In this document: positions 1-8,516 of the stretch, piece after piece | How positions within the stretch are numbered: the stretch's first letter is position 1 | How the letters are laid out: the number at the start of each line of letters is the position of its first letter | DNA from: Paenibacillus sp. Root444D2 | GTDB lineage: Bacteria > Bacillota > Bacilli > Paenibacillales > NBRC-103111 | Direction of reading: 5' to 3' | NCBI RefSeq assembly: GCF_001426375.1 | Contig: NZ_LMEO01000045.1 | Span: 513,044-577,043 of the forward strand | DNA length: 64,000 bases | Translations under genes and position numbers: made by a program | Notes under the pieces: generated by a model | Databases searched by the model: none | What the model was told of the DNA's origin: nothing | What the model saw: the letters and a program-made list of their open reading frames with translations, nothing else

Positions 1-98
1 AAATTAACTCCTTGCAATGCCCAGTCTACATGTTCTCCATAGCTGTAATAAACGTTTTCAAAAAATATGCAAGTCGTCACATCATCACCTGCCGGCAT
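1..98 (-). CDS. Unidentified partial ORF running off the left edge
   Basis: An open frame of 32 codons begins at an ATG (96-98) and stays open to the window edge, so the 3' part is missing. A modest purine-rich stretch (GAAGAGTGG) lies about seven bases before the ATG. The start is 22 bases past the stop of the sugar dehydrogenase-like gene, so the two could be co-transcribed. The peptide begins MPAGDDVTT and is rich in acidic and aromatic residues. I do not recognise a family, and chance openness is possible at this length. Confidence 0.35.
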   Translation of the reverse strand, partial: MPAGDDVTTCIFFENVYYSYGEHVDWALQGVN

Positions 99-120
99 CA
101 AGTTGCCACTCTTCTATGAA

Positions 121-1545
121 TTATGGAACAATTTCAAAAATAGTACCTTGGTTAAAATCAGCCACTTTCATAGAGCCATAAACCCCTAAATATAGTTTGG
201 TTTGGTCCAGATTCGTTCCCAAATTAACATAATAAGCTGATTGAGAGCCAAAATTATAATCGGTTTCAATAACACTAAAATCATTTAGTTTACAATCTGC
301 TCTTACCCTGGTATAAGCTAAAACCCCTCTAACCGGAGGCCCAGATTCTTCGTTCCGGGCAAGATCGGTAAACACAACGCTTCCCGTTAAATCGGGGATT
401 CCATTCCCCATATATGGCTTGACTCCTGTAAGTGCAGTTCCTCCAAACTTATCGGGTCGGGGATCTTTATGAAAATAGCTAGTTATAGGCTGAAGACGCC
501 CTACTAAAGTTTTTACTGCTTCATTATAATAAGCAATTGTTTTCTCATCCAAAGTCGGATTTGCAGAGCAGCCCCTTATAATCGAAGTAGGAAAAGCACC
601 TTCCCACCCTCGCCAGCCAAAGTTAATAAATCCTTCTTGGTCAGGTTCTGATTCCATTAAAAAAGCTTGAACAAGCTGAGTAACCGGTATTGGTTTATAC
701 TGAACGAATGAAAAAATCGACTCTACCAAATCCTGTCCGACATTTCCCACATATTTGATATACTGATTATAAAACTTTTGAAAAGAAATTCCTGATATAT
801 TGCGAACCCCTTTGGCAATTACCGTAAGCGTTTCCTGAATAGGTACAGGAAGTTCATTAAAACGTGTGACTACGGGTGGATTATCGATAGATGAATTCTT
901 AACTACATCAATTTCAATTATTTTACCTGCGATTTCCATATTGTCCTGACTTAAATTAAATGGATCATAGCCTGATCCGCCATCTCCGGTTGTTAAAACA
1001 AGTTTTCCTGTTTCAGGTGAAAAGTTTAAGCTATTGACACCATTATGATTTAAAAATGGTCTTCTTATGTTAAGTAATGTCCGTCGTTTTTGAGGTTGAC
1101 CATTCGATTGTAAAATCCATTCTTCCACTGTATCCATATGATCATATTGAGTTTCTCTATTTATCCACTTTAGGTTTAAGGTTTTAGAATCACACGGGTT
1201 TGGCTTAAAAGATTCAAACGCACCTGGAAGAGCACCTGGACCTTGGGTTCCAGCTACTGAATAATGGAGATAAAACAGACCGTTATAATAAAATTCGGGA
1301 TGAAATGCTAGCCCTAGTAATCCCCGTTCATCATATCCACCACTAGAAACACCTAGTTTTATAATTCGTGGGCGAATATCTAAAAAAGTCTTTATAACCC
1401 CGTTTCCTACGTAAAAGATCTCTCCTACCTGGGTTGCAATAAATAATCTTTCAATTGAGTCTCCCGGAAGTATAGTTGTTTTCAAAACAGTGGGTAAATT
1501 TATCTTACTGACAATGGGCCGTAAATTAACCTTAACTTTTATCAA
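121..1545 (-). CDS. PQQ-dependent glucose/sorbosone dehydrogenase-like protein
   Basis: A 474-residue protein with hallmarks of the soluble glucose/sorbosone dehydrogenase beta-propeller. It has GLLGLAFHPEF near residue 75, NHNGVNSLNFSPETG followed by TTGDGGSGYDP around 170-200, a RNISG segment, and GWRGWEGAFP near 310. The family oxidises sugars or related alcohols with pyrroloquinoline quinone or acts as a bladed binding protein. Unlike many members it has no signal peptide or membrane segment at the annotated start, so a cytoplasmic or spore-associated location is possible. No PQQ synthesis genes are in the window. A terminator lies about 100 bases upstream of the gene. The fold is well supported; the substrate is unknown. 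Confidence 0.78.
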   Translation of the reverse strand: MIKVKVNLRPIVSKINLPTVLKTTILPGDSIERLFIATQVGEIFYVGNGVIKTFLDIRPRIIKLGVSSGGYDERGLLGLAFHPEFYYNGLFYLHYSVAGTQGPGALPGAFESFKPNPCDSKTLNLKWINRETQYDHMDTVEEWILQSNGQPQKRRTLLNIRRPFLNHNGVNSLNFSPETGKLVLTTGDGGSGYDPFNLSQDNMEIAGKIIEIDVVKNSSIDNPPVVTRFNELPVPIQETLTVIAKGVRNISGISFQKFYNQYIKYVGNVGQDLVESIFSFVQYKPIPVTQLVQAFLMESEPDQEGFINFGWRGWEGAFPTSIIRGCSANPTLDEKTIAYYNEAVKTLVGRLQPITSYFHKDPRPDKFGGTALTGVKPYMGNGIPDLTGSVVFTDLARNEESGPPVRGVLAYTRVRADCKLNDFSVIETDYNFGSQSAYYVNLGTNLDQTKLYLGVYGSMKVADFNQGTIFEIVP

Positions 1546-1640
1546 CTAACTTTACACCCCCACTTATTGTTTTCACTTAAAAGAATATGATTAGAACTGT
1601 TCTATTAGTACCAAATTAGGGCCTCGCATCTAAGCACTGT

Positions 1641-1682
1641 AAAAAACCAAAAGCTTGCCAATGGCATAACTTTTGGTTTTTT
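1641..1682 (-). terminator. Bidirectional intrinsic terminator
   Basis: Thirteen-base arms (AAAAAACCAAAAG and its complement) enclose a loop with a smaller TTGCC/GGCA pairing. The A run on one side and the T run on the other would allow termination on either strand. It lies just downstream of the small broken gene at 1713-2016. Confidence 0.75.
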
Positions 1683-1712
1683 ATTCGAATTCGACATTGA
1701 GAATCTATATTA

Positions 1713-2016
1713 TTATCCTTCAACTAATTGATAAAATCTAATGTCTCCTCTTTCTGCTTCAGCTATTAGTATGTCATTTCGCTCTTTGACACGAAAGATC
1801 TTTGTTCCGACTGCCAGTTTATTTGCTGTTCCGTTTTTAAAAGCTTTACCCTTATTACTTTGGTGAGTAATTTCAGTTACTAGTATGTCTTTGGTTAATT
1901 TCAACTCGTCTACCCAAGGAATTCCTGCCTTATAAATGGTGTCTTTACACATAAAAACATTAGCATTCGGGATCCATTCTTAAAACTTCTTGTGCAGTTG
2001 GATTTACATAAGGACG
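1713..2016 (-). pseudogene. Small Bacillales-type protein, broken by a frameshift
   Basis: The main open frame (1713-1952, 79 residues) contains TIYKAGIPWVDEL, GTANKLAVGTKIF and a C-terminal FYQLVEG. This pattern matches what I recall from small lipoproteins or hypothetical proteins of Bacillales. The segment just before its ATG, in a different frame, reads NPTAQEVLRMDPEC and then stops; it looks like the natural upstream continuation. That upstream piece itself follows the TAG of the acetyltransferase gene directly. The 5' end and signal region are therefore missing and the remaining part is split. A functional 79-residue protein from the internal ATG cannot be excluded. Function unknown. 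Confidence 0.5.
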
Positions 2017-2526
2017 CTAGACGTTAATTGCAAATAAACGGACTTCTTCATCTGTACCCGCATATCGGATCATGCCTTCAAAATGCAACCCTAGTTTTTC
2101 TAATAGTTTAGCCGAAGCATGATTATCTTCAGAGGTAATAGCCACTATGCGTTTTAGCACTAAAACGCATTGTGCATAACTCATCACTGCGGAAGCAGCC
2201 TCAAAGGCGTATCCTTTCCCCCAGAACCTAGGAAGCAAAGCAAATCCAATGTCTACATCTTCTAAGAAATCTCTTTTTATCAATCCGCAAATGCCGATCG
2301 GAATGCCTCCTTCCTTCAACTCCGTCAAATAAAATCCGAAGCCCAAACGGGCATACATGTCTAGAGCTCCTTTTAAAATATAGTCCCGCGCATCATCGAT
2401 GGTTCTCACTCCTCTATCGCCTATGTACTGGATCCAAGAAGGATCATTCAATAGCTCAAGGATAAAAGCAGCATCCTCTATTTTTTGGTAACGAAGAATT
2501 AGCCGTTCTGTTTCTAGTACAATCAT
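2017..2526 (-). CDS. GNAT family N-acetyltransferase (RimJ/RimL type)
   Basis: About 169 residues beginning MIVLETERLILR, the standard opening of the RimJ/RimL-like GNAT branch that acetylates protein N-termini or small amines with acetyl-CoA. The acetyl-CoA loop is visible as LLPRFWGKGYAFEAASAVM, followed by NHASAKLLEKLGL. The ATG at 2526 is preferred because TTGGGGGC lies eight to nine bases before it; a longer in-frame start adds a hydrophobic stretch that is atypical for the family. The gene stops at a TAG that runs straight into the remnant of the next small gene. Substrate unknown. Confidence 0.8.
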   Translation of the reverse strand: MIVLETERLILRYQKIEDAAFILELLNDPSWIQYIGDRGVRTIDDARDYILKGALDMYARLGFGFYLTELKEGGIPIGICGLIKRDFLEDVDIGFALLPRFWGKGYAFEAASAVMSYAQCVLVLKRIVAITSEDNHASAKLLEKLGLHFEGMIRYAGTDEEVRLFAINV

Positions 2527-2603
2527 GATAGATGCCCCCAAACGCTTAAAATAGTATATGTATATGATTATTACAAAAAAATCCGCCCCTGATCCCATAA
2601 CAC

Positions 2604-2723
2604 TTACATATACGTTCGTTGTTTTCCTCTTTTTTCCTCCAAGGAAACCACGAACGAGGGAATCTGCCCGTTAACATAATGAAGGCCACCGATCATGCCG
2701 GTAGCCTCGTCCTTGGTGTTCAT
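2604..2723 (-). CDS. Possible small ORF or gene remnant, 39 codons
   Basis: An open frame from ATG at 2723 to TAA at 2604 encodes MNTKDEATGMIGGLHYV and continues with NGQIPSFVVSLEEKRGK. The composition looks protein-like rather than random. GGGGAAC lies about eleven bases before the ATG and a TAA directly precedes it. I do not recognise a family. It sits between two acetyltransferase genes and may be a tail of a lost gene. Confidence 0.25.
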   Translation of the reverse strand: MNTKDEATGMIGGLHYVNGQIPSFVVSLEEKRGKQRTYM

Positions 2724-2816
2724 TTAACTATAGTTCCCCGTTAGACGGATCTATGGAAAAAATGTTGCGTTAAATCATCAGTCATCTTTTCTTCTGTTCT
2801 CGTCTTCCAGTGTTCC

Positions 2817-3161
2817 CTATACACGCTCCATCACAACATAATCTTTACCGCTTTTACTAAACGTGTTTTCTGTTTTACAAAGACCAAATTTCTCATAATA
2901 GGATGCTTTCTCTTTCCTGGCATTACAATATATCCGCTTCACACCTGCGCGCTCTGCTTCCTCTAACACATATATTAGAAGCTTGCTCCCGTAGCCCTTG
3001 TTTTGATGAGAAGTTAACGTAGCAAATTTTCGGAACTGCGCTTTTGCCCCACGAACGAAAAGAGACAGCACTGAAACCAGTTGCTCCTCTTCAAAAAGAC
3101 CAAAGTGAGTTAGTTTCGGATTCTCAACAGTATGAAGGGCTGCAACGCGGCAGCCCTTCAT
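2817..3161 (-). pseudogene. GNAT acetyltransferase lacking its N-terminus
   Basis: The 114-residue frame carries a clear C-terminal GNAT half: FRKFATLTSHQNKGYGSKLL (acetyl-CoA binding), then KRIYCNARKEKASYYEKFGL. The first ten codons, MKGCRVAALH, are simply the translation of one arm and loop of the hairpin at 3131-3162, and no ribosome binding site precedes them. The normal first GNAT strand and helix (roughly 25-30 residues) are absent. The most likely reading is a 5'-truncated gene fused to the terminator of the ger operon. Expression as a shortened protein by read-through is possible. Confidence 0.6.
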
Positions 3162-3162
3162 A
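3131..3162 (-). terminator. Strong hairpin after the ger operon
   Basis: Perfect 13-base arms (TATGAAGGGCTGC and its complement) around a six-base loop, 64 bases after the gerC-type stop. There is no clear T run, so it may act as an RNA 3'-end stabiliser or a weak terminator. Confidence 0.55.
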
Positions 3163-3225
3163 TGTTTAACTATCGTTCTAGAGACCTAAAAAAGCGATTC
3201 CCCAAAACGTTTTTTCTTTTGAAAA

Positions 3226-4275
3226 TTACAATTGGCTTACATGGACCTGAAAATTCACTTTTAGCTTTGGATAATATTCTTCTCTCCAGTTTTTTAATTC
3301 CTGATATGGAATCCGATTGCGGAAATGTTGGCCAAACCCAAAAATATCTGATTTGTTTTCTTGGGCTTTTTCAAACATCTTATTAAACTGCTTTTCGAAC
3401 AGCTTTTCGAGTTCTTCATGGATCTGTTTATCCGTCACGCCCTCTTTTCTTTCCATAACTTGTATTTTTAATTTCAAATCGCATGACACTAACGGTTCAT
3501 CCTTTTTCATTGACGACTTGATGTGCAATGAGCTGTTTTTTACGATTATGTCGGCAGAGCCCAGGCTCTCAATCTCTCCTGTTGCATTGCGGTGATTAAA
3601 CAAATTCACCAATAGATTTTCCTTCGGATTGATCCGCTCCACTATTTTCCCTTTTTTCAAAATAGCGGCACCCTCGAAGCGTAATACTGTATCTTTGCCG
3701 GAAGAGACGATCGGAACGTTTATATCTTTCGTATAGGAATACAAACCCCGATACAATTCCCAAATGCGCGTACTCGAAACCTCCGGTGCCCACTCCCCTT
3801 TATAAAAAAAGTCATTGATAGAGGTTGCATGAACACCCACTACTTTATCAATATTCGACAACATTTTCTCAATATCGTCATCTGTAATGGCAACCAACGA
3901 TCTGGACGGCAGTTGCTCTATATCCATTGAAAGTCGAACAAGTTTACCAAATTCCTCTTCGTTCTTTGCCAAGTTGTTTTGGATGACAATTAATTGTACT
4001 TGTGAGTAATCAAGGGCATCATCAGAGTTTGTCCGCATTTGTCGGAGAATATTGGAAATAGAATTGCCTTTTTCCGTTACAATTTTTGATTCTGTTTTGC
4101 CTTTTTTCGTAAAGGGAACATACAGTGTCACTCTGTATTCATCTTCGTTTCCCTTGGCTATGCCGATGAGTAAAGGAGGGGTACGCAAATTGATTTCTTT
4201 AACATCCCAGCAACCACATAGAAGGGTTAAAGCCGTAAGTACAATGAAAAGTTTGAATCGATTAATACTTTTCAT
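3226..4275 (-). CDS. Spore germination lipoprotein, Ger(x)C family
   Basis: About 349 residues. The N-terminus MKSINRFKLFIVLTALTLL ends in the lipobox LCGCW, so the protein should be a lipid-anchored component of a nutrient germinant receptor at the inner spore membrane. Later segments typical of Ger(x)C include SMDIEQLPSRSLVAIT and the amphipathic region LEKLFEKQFNKMFEKA. The ATG at 4275 is chosen because AGAAGGATGG precedes it and the signal peptide starts there; it overlaps the end of the permease gene by 14 bases, suggesting translational coupling. It is the last gene of a gerA-gerB-gerC-ordered operon and is followed by a hairpin. The germinant cannot be read from sequence. Confidence 0.9.
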   Translation of the reverse strand: MKSINRFKLFIVLTALTLLCGCWDVKEINLRTPPLLIGIAKGNEDEYRVTLYVPFTKKGKTESKIVTEKGNSISNILRQMRTNSDDALDYSQVQLIVIQNNLAKNEEEFGKLVRLSMDIEQLPSRSLVAITDDDIEKMLSNIDKVVGVHATSINDFFYKGEWAPEVSSTRIWELYRGLYSYTKDINVPIVSSGKDTVLRFEGAAILKKGKIVERINPKENLLVNLFNHRNATGEIESLGSADIIVKNSSLHIKSSMKKDEPLVSCDLKLKIQVMERKEGVTDKQIHEELEKLFEKQFNKMFEKAQENKSDIFGFGQHFRNRIPYQELKNWREEYYPKLKVNFQVHVSQL

Positions 4276-5344
4276 AACCTGCCATCCTTCTTCGACTAAA
4301 GATGCCATAGATAAAAATGGTAAATGTAATGATGACGATAAACAAAGCGTGAGCACCTGTACTCAACACCAAAAGTTTTTCAACCATGCCCAGGTTTGGG
4401 ACATATACTCCCATAAGAAATGCGATTAGAGCGAAAGCAATGATCCAATAATAAGATTTGGTTCTTTCCCAATTGAACGTTTTCTGCATAATTTGTCCGG
4501 TCATCCATAGCATTACGGCATTCAAGAAGATCGTGAATCCGATTAATGAGATACCCAAGAACAACGTTTGATGACTGAATATAAACCATCTCAAGTCAAC
4601 GATATTCACCGCCTCTTGTACCGGATAACGAAACGTGACAACCGTTTCTTGTCCAAATACGAAAATTGGAAGATAAACCGTGAGGAGAATGAGCAGCGTC
4701 ACATAGGTACATACCATAAACAGTTGACCGTATTTCATATTGTTTTCGGAAGGCACGAAGCCTATAAATAATAACGCTGAAAAACCCGATAGATAGTAAA
4801 ATTTTGTGTTCAATAAAAATTTTGGAGATGTAGGCAAAACGGGTGAAGCATTATGTACATCAAAATTGATGATTACAGTAAATGCTATGAACAATACCAA
4901 TGAATTAACGATAATGAATACAACGACAGAAGCACGCATCATCGTTTCCAACCCTTTTACTGCTGCCAAAGCAGCTAGGAAAACGAGAACAACCAGAACC
5001 GCCCAAGAAGGAGTCCGATTCAAAAAAATGGCTATGATTTCTTCGCTGTGGGCGCGAAGGCCGAATCCAACCATTGCTGTGATAACAAATGCCAAAGGGA
5101 CAAGCACGATGCATGCAGCCCACTTTCCCATTTGCCTAAATATATCGATCACATCCTTTTTCGGAAAATAATCCAACCCTTTTTTGTAGATCAGTATAAA
5201 TACCATTTGCAGCAATCCTGCACAAAGAATCACTACCCAATGACCACCTACCGTGATCGAATTTATGATTTTGGGATACAGCAAAAAAGCGAAGCCCCCA
5301 CTCATGACACAAACCAACATTGCAAGTTGTACCCTATGGTTCAC
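4262..5344 (-). CDS. Spore germination permease, GerAB/GerKB type
   Basis: About 360 residues with roughly ten hydrophobic helices, of the endospore germination (APC-superfamily) permease family that binds the germinant in the spore inner membrane. The likely start is a GTG at 5344, giving VNHRVQLAML, because AAAGGGGG lies seven bases upstream and the GTGA overlaps the TGA stop of the preceding GerA-type gene. An upstream ATG in the track-length frame lacks this signal. Family-typical stretches are TVIINFDVHNASPVLPT and FRYPVQEAVNIVDLRW. It forms the membrane B subunit between the A and C subunits of one receptor. Confidence 0.9.
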   Translation of the reverse strand: MNHRVQLAMLVCVMSGGFAFLLYPKIINSITVGGHWVVILCAGLLQMVFILIYKKGLDYFPKKDVIDIFRQMGKWAACIVLVPLAFVITAMVGFGLRAHSEEIIAIFLNRTPSWAVLVVLVFLAALAAVKGLETMMRASVVVFIIVNSLVLFIAFTVIINFDVHNASPVLPTSPKFLLNTKFYYLSGFSALLFIGFVPSENNMKYGQLFMVCTYVTLLILLTVYLPIFVFGQETVVTFRYPVQEAVNIVDLRWFIFSHQTLFLGISLIGFTIFLNAVMLWMTGQIMQKTFNWERTKSYYWIIAFALIAFLMGVYVPNLGMVEKLLVLSTGAHALFIVIITFTIFIYGIFSRRRMAGYEKY

Positions 5345-6657
5345 TTGGCATCCCCCTTTTCCGTTATCCGAAATGCCATATACGGAATATCGCATGTTTT
5401 AAAACTTGCCAGAATTATGCATACAAATAATAATCCGGTACATATACCCACTATGCCGAAAACGGATGCCGCAATTAAAATAAAGTATTTTAGCGTACGA
5501 ATGTACAACGAGTTTTGAATTCCAACGATTGCTGAACCTGAAATCAACATTGCGGTGATGACAATGACCAATAAGCTACTGACCAATTTCGCTTCCACGA
5601 CCCCTTGGCCTAGTATGACTCCTCCAACCATCGTAACGGTAGGTCCTACGGTTTTGGGGAGTCTGATAATTGCTTCAGTTACTAAATCAACTAATACGAC
5701 CATAGCAAGGGTTTCAAATAAGGGTGTTAGCGGAATGCCTTCTCTGCTTTCTGCGACAAACAAGGCTAGGTCTATTTTCAATACTTCAGGATTGACTGAC
5801 GTTATGGCAATATATAAAGCGGGAAGGATGAGATTGCACAATATCCCCAATCCCCTGAGGGTTCTAATGAAATATGTGAAACTGACATGGAAATTGCGAT
5901 CGTTTGCAGTGGACAACATATCCCAGAACAGATGCGGAAGAACAAAGGCGTAGGGGGTATTGTCCAAAAAGAGAACGACTCTGTTCCGTTTTAATGAATA
6001 GACGGCTTGCAACGGAAGTTCAGTTATGGAGAAATGACTGACAGGTACAAATTTGTGGGCACCAAAAAGAATATTCAGGTCATTTATCGTTTCAATATCT
6101 GAGTGAGCTTGTTTCAACTTCTGGTCTATTTTTTCAATAAGATCATCCGGAGCTTTTCCTTTAAGATAAAGCATGGAAATCCTTCGCTTTGGCAGCTCTC
6201 CGACTTGATATGAGCTATGGATCAGACGCTCAGTGCCCAGTCTCATTCGGATCAGCCCTATGTTAATATCAATATCCTCTCCAAAGGCGTCCAAAGGACC
6301 TTGAACAGGGCTTTCATTTTTGGGCTCTTCAATGCTTCTCCTCAGATTTTGGGGGACGGGTTCTACAATGGCGTTACGTTGATCGTCTCCTGTTAAGATG
6401 ACCAATTTGCCTTCTAGAACGGCCTTTATGATTTGTTTAGCATCAACATCATGCTGATCACTGAGGTTCGTAAATAGTTCATCAACGGAATCAGACAATT
6501 CCGCCATTTGCCGAACGTATAAATTGGACTTGGAAAAATTGATGAGCGAATTAAATCCTATAAGAAAAAGCGCCGTATGATCAAATTGCTCTTCGTGAAT
6601 GAAAAAATCATCATGCTCGGCAAATGTGGATTTCATTTCCTGAACGAAATTGCCCAT
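5341..6657 (-). CDS. Spore germination receptor A subunit, GerA family
   Basis: About 438 residues, somewhat shorter than many GerA-family members (roughly 480-530). A hydrophilic N-terminal half contains DIDINIGLIRMRLGTERL-type sequence and IDQKLKQAHSDIETIND; the C-terminal half has membrane helices with RTLRGLGILCNLILPALYIA and the family signature RLPKTVGPTVTMVGGVILGQ. The ATG at 6657 (MGNFVQEMKS) is preferred, with GAAGGGG before it; the longer frame starts only at a TTG. First gene of the germination operon. The receptor it forms with the next two proteins would trigger germination on a small-molecule nutrient. Confidence 0.9.
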   Translation of the reverse strand: MGNFVQEMKSTFAEHDDFFIHEEQFDHTALFLIGFNSLINFSKSNLYVRQMAELSDSVDELFTNLSDQHDVDAKQIIKAVLEGKLVILTGDDQRNAIVEPVPQNLRRSIEEPKNESPVQGPLDAFGEDIDINIGLIRMRLGTERLIHSSYQVGELPKRRISMLYLKGKAPDDLIEKIDQKLKQAHSDIETINDLNILFGAHKFVPVSHFSITELPLQAVYSLKRNRVVLFLDNTPYAFVLPHLFWDMLSTANDRNFHVSFTYFIRTLRGLGILCNLILPALYIAITSVNPEVLKIDLALFVAESREGIPLTPLFETLAMVVLVDLVTEAIIRLPKTVGPTVTMVGGVILGQGVVEAKLVSSLLVIVITAMLISGSAIVGIQNSLYIRTLKYFILIAASVFGIVGICTGLLFVCIILASFKTCDIPYMAFRITEKGDAK

Positions 6658-6892
6658 GAAACCATACCCCTTCAAGTAACGTGTAGCCCTATTGTTTCCA
6701 GCAAATGGAATGACTATGCACGGTCAAGCCATTTATCCACATTGCAGCCCCTCGTGTAAAATAAGGTTATATAAGCTTCAAATTCCGTAGCAATTCGTAC
6801 CGGCTGTTTGCCACCGGTGGCAGCTTGAATGGCGTACTGTAACGAAGCAGATTGCGGAGATCTCATGAATAAAATATTGCTTTAGGAGTATT
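6658..6892 (-). other. Leader region of the ger operon
   Basis: No recognised gene. A 50-codon minus-strand frame (6714-6866, beginning MRSPQSASLQ) is open but has no ribosome binding site and no family I know, so I treat it as unsupported. The promoter of the ger operon should lie here; a sporulation sigma-G-type promoter is expected from the family but I could not place it with confidence. Confidence 0.3.
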
Positions 6893-6929
6893 AAAAAGGG
6901 CAGCTTGCATTATGCAAACTGCCCTTTTT
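6893..6929 (-). terminator. Bidirectional intrinsic terminator
   Basis: Nested arms AAAAAGGGCAG-C-TTGCAT and their complement, with single unpaired bases, flanked by an A run and a T run. It separates the ger operon from the broken genes at 7-9 kb. Confidence 0.8.
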
Positions 6930-7049
6930 TCATTTGCATTCGAATGTAAAGTCTGTTCGGATACAACCACATCCAAACATGACGGTTTCGTGGGAATAGA
7001 TACCCTATCCCTGACGATCCTTAATAATTTCGGGGAGACTTATAAAATG

Positions 7050-7289
7050 TTAAGCTGTTCCATTCCCTAATAATTGCCTAATAGACAAAATTGCATAATC
7101 AAAATAATCCTCTGGTGATTTACTGCTGTTCTGCTTCCAATCAACTGCAGCAGCGTAAATCATCCAACTTAGCATGGTTGCGACAATTCTTAGCTTTTCG
7201 TTACCTTCGCCCTGATACTTTTTTAATAGTAATTGATAAATAATATGTTCGAGTTCTTTTTTTATTATGGCTTCTACATTCACACTCAT
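7050..7289 (-). pseudogene. C-terminal fragment of a TetR-family regulator
   Basis: The 79-residue frame resembles the ligand-binding C-terminal part of TetR/AcrR regulators: ATMLSWMIYAAAVDWKQN followed by SPEDYFDYAILSIRQLL. The N-terminal helix-turn-helix domain that should precede it (about 50 residues) is absent, and no ribosome binding site precedes the ATG. It lies in a run of decayed genes, so a truncated pseudogene is the best reading. Confidence 0.55.
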
Positions 7290-7366
7290 ATCATCATAAC
7301 TTGCTCATTAAGTAATGTACTGTAATATTTATTGTCCGTAGCATTTTACATCCTGCATATTGCTTG

Positions 7367-7513
7367 ATTGCAGTATTCGACCAAATTCCGGGCTTCATCC
7401 GCACCCCGTGTGCTCAGATTCATCGCCATCATGACTTCCGCGCCGACCTGTTTAGCCCATTCCGCGAAATCATTGGTACCCACGCGGTTGGTTTCCGTCG
7501 TCCACCACGCCGA
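7367..7513 (-). pseudogene. GH51 alpha-L-arabinofuranosidase remnant
   Basis: Translating the minus strand in the frame of 7367 gives WWTTETNRVGTNDFAEWAK followed by AEVMMAMNLSTRGADEARNL and VEYCN. This is the conserved mid-region of intracellular GH51 arabinofuranosidases (AbfA-like), which read TxETNxVGxNxFxxWA...MMAVNLGTRG...NLxEYCN. The match breaks on both sides: an in-frame stop lies just beyond the WW segment and unrelated sequence follows the CN. About 48 codons survive of a gene of about 500. The fragment is too short to be functional and records loss of an arabinan-degrading gene. Confidence 0.75.
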
Positions 7514-7635
7514 TTATCGTACTTCTCCGTTAGCGTAGTCGCCACACTTTCCGATAATAACTCTTTCCATTAACGATTGTCTCTTGTAAGATTTATTTAG
7601 AGGAAGGTCAAAAGAAATGCGGAGGGATCATCATT

Positions 7636-8508
7636 ATGAATACTTACCTTGAAGACTTTGAAACGTACACCGCCCGTGATGGTGCTCAACTTCCATACCG
7701 TTTTTTTGAGGGTCCATCCGATGTAGTGCTTATTTTTCTGCACGGCATTACAGAACCTAGCCTGTATTTGAGGGAATTCGGCCAATATGTATCCCAACTT
7801 GGGCTCGCCACCGTGTGCCTTCCGGATCTACGTGGATATGGAAATCATCCCATTCGACGCGGTGATATTGACTACATCGGGCAACTTGATGATGATATGG
7901 AAGACCTGTTCCGTTTTGTTCAGAAGCGTCATCCCGGTGCAAGGATCATTGTCGGAGGTCATTCTGCGGGAGGTGCAACCGCACTCAGACAAACAATACG
8001 ACCGATTCACAAGGACATTTTTGCCTATTTACTCGTTTCACCAGCACTTAGCCCCAATGCGCCACTTGATCGAAAAGGTGGATCAGGTAACGAATCCAAG
8101 GTGAGCATTCCACGATATCTGTTGTTAATGCTTCTCAATGCACTTGGCATTCACCGTTATAACCACACTATTGTATACCGCAGACTCACACCGATTGAAA
8201 AGCTACATGGGACTGAATCCTGCAATCTTAGCTATCGGCTCGCCTTGTCGCGCATGGTAGGGAATAATTACGAAAAATATTTGTCACAGTTGACCCAACC
8301 GACTTTCGTTATGGTTGGGGCTGATGATGAGGTATTCGACGCTGGTGCATATAAACCACTTTATGAAAGATTTTGCAAGGCTGAGGTCCGCATCATCGCT
8401 GATCAAAATCACGACTCAATTGTAAAAACAGAAAATGCACTCTCAATCATGGGGAACTGGCTCAGAGTGATGCTGGGAGAGGGACAAGCTACCCACATGA
8501 AATGCTAG
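7636..8508 (+). CDS. Alpha/beta hydrolase (monoacylglycerol lipase-like)
   Basis: A 290-residue cytoplasmic serine hydrolase of the lysophospholipase/monoacylglycerol-lipase type. The oxyanion segment is IFLHGITEPS; the nucleophile elbow is GGHSAGG (about residue 115); the acid is in GADDEVFDAGAY and the catalytic histidine in IADQNHDSIV. All three catalytic positions are present. The start ATG has GGAGGG nine bases upstream. It is the only convincing plus-strand gene in the window and stands alone between gene remnants. It converges on the broken permease gene with eight bases between stops and no visible terminator. The ester substrate is unknown. Confidence 0.85.
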   Translation: MNTYLEDFETYTARDGAQLPYRFFEGPSDVVLIFLHGITEPSLYLREFGQYVSQLGLATVCLPDLRGYGNHPIRRGDIDYIGQLDDDMEDLFRFVQKRHPGARIIVGGHSAGGATALRQTIRPIHKDIFAYLLVSPALSPNAPLDRKGGSGNESKVSIPRYLLLMLLNALGIHRYNHTIVYRRLTPIEKLHGTESCNLSYRLALSRMVGNNYEKYLSQLTQPTFVMVGADDEVFDAGAYKPLYERFCKAEVRIIADQNHDSIVKTENALSIMGNWLRVMLGEGQATHMKC

Positions 8509-8516
8509 CAAGCCAT

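Noticed and set aside
40..70. cre site (TGAAAACGTTTATT)
   Set aside because: The last two consensus bases fail and it lies within a putative coding frame.
6714..6866. 50-codon ORF upstream of the ger operon
   Set aside because: Protein-like in places, but no ribosome binding site and no recognised family, so left as leader sequence.
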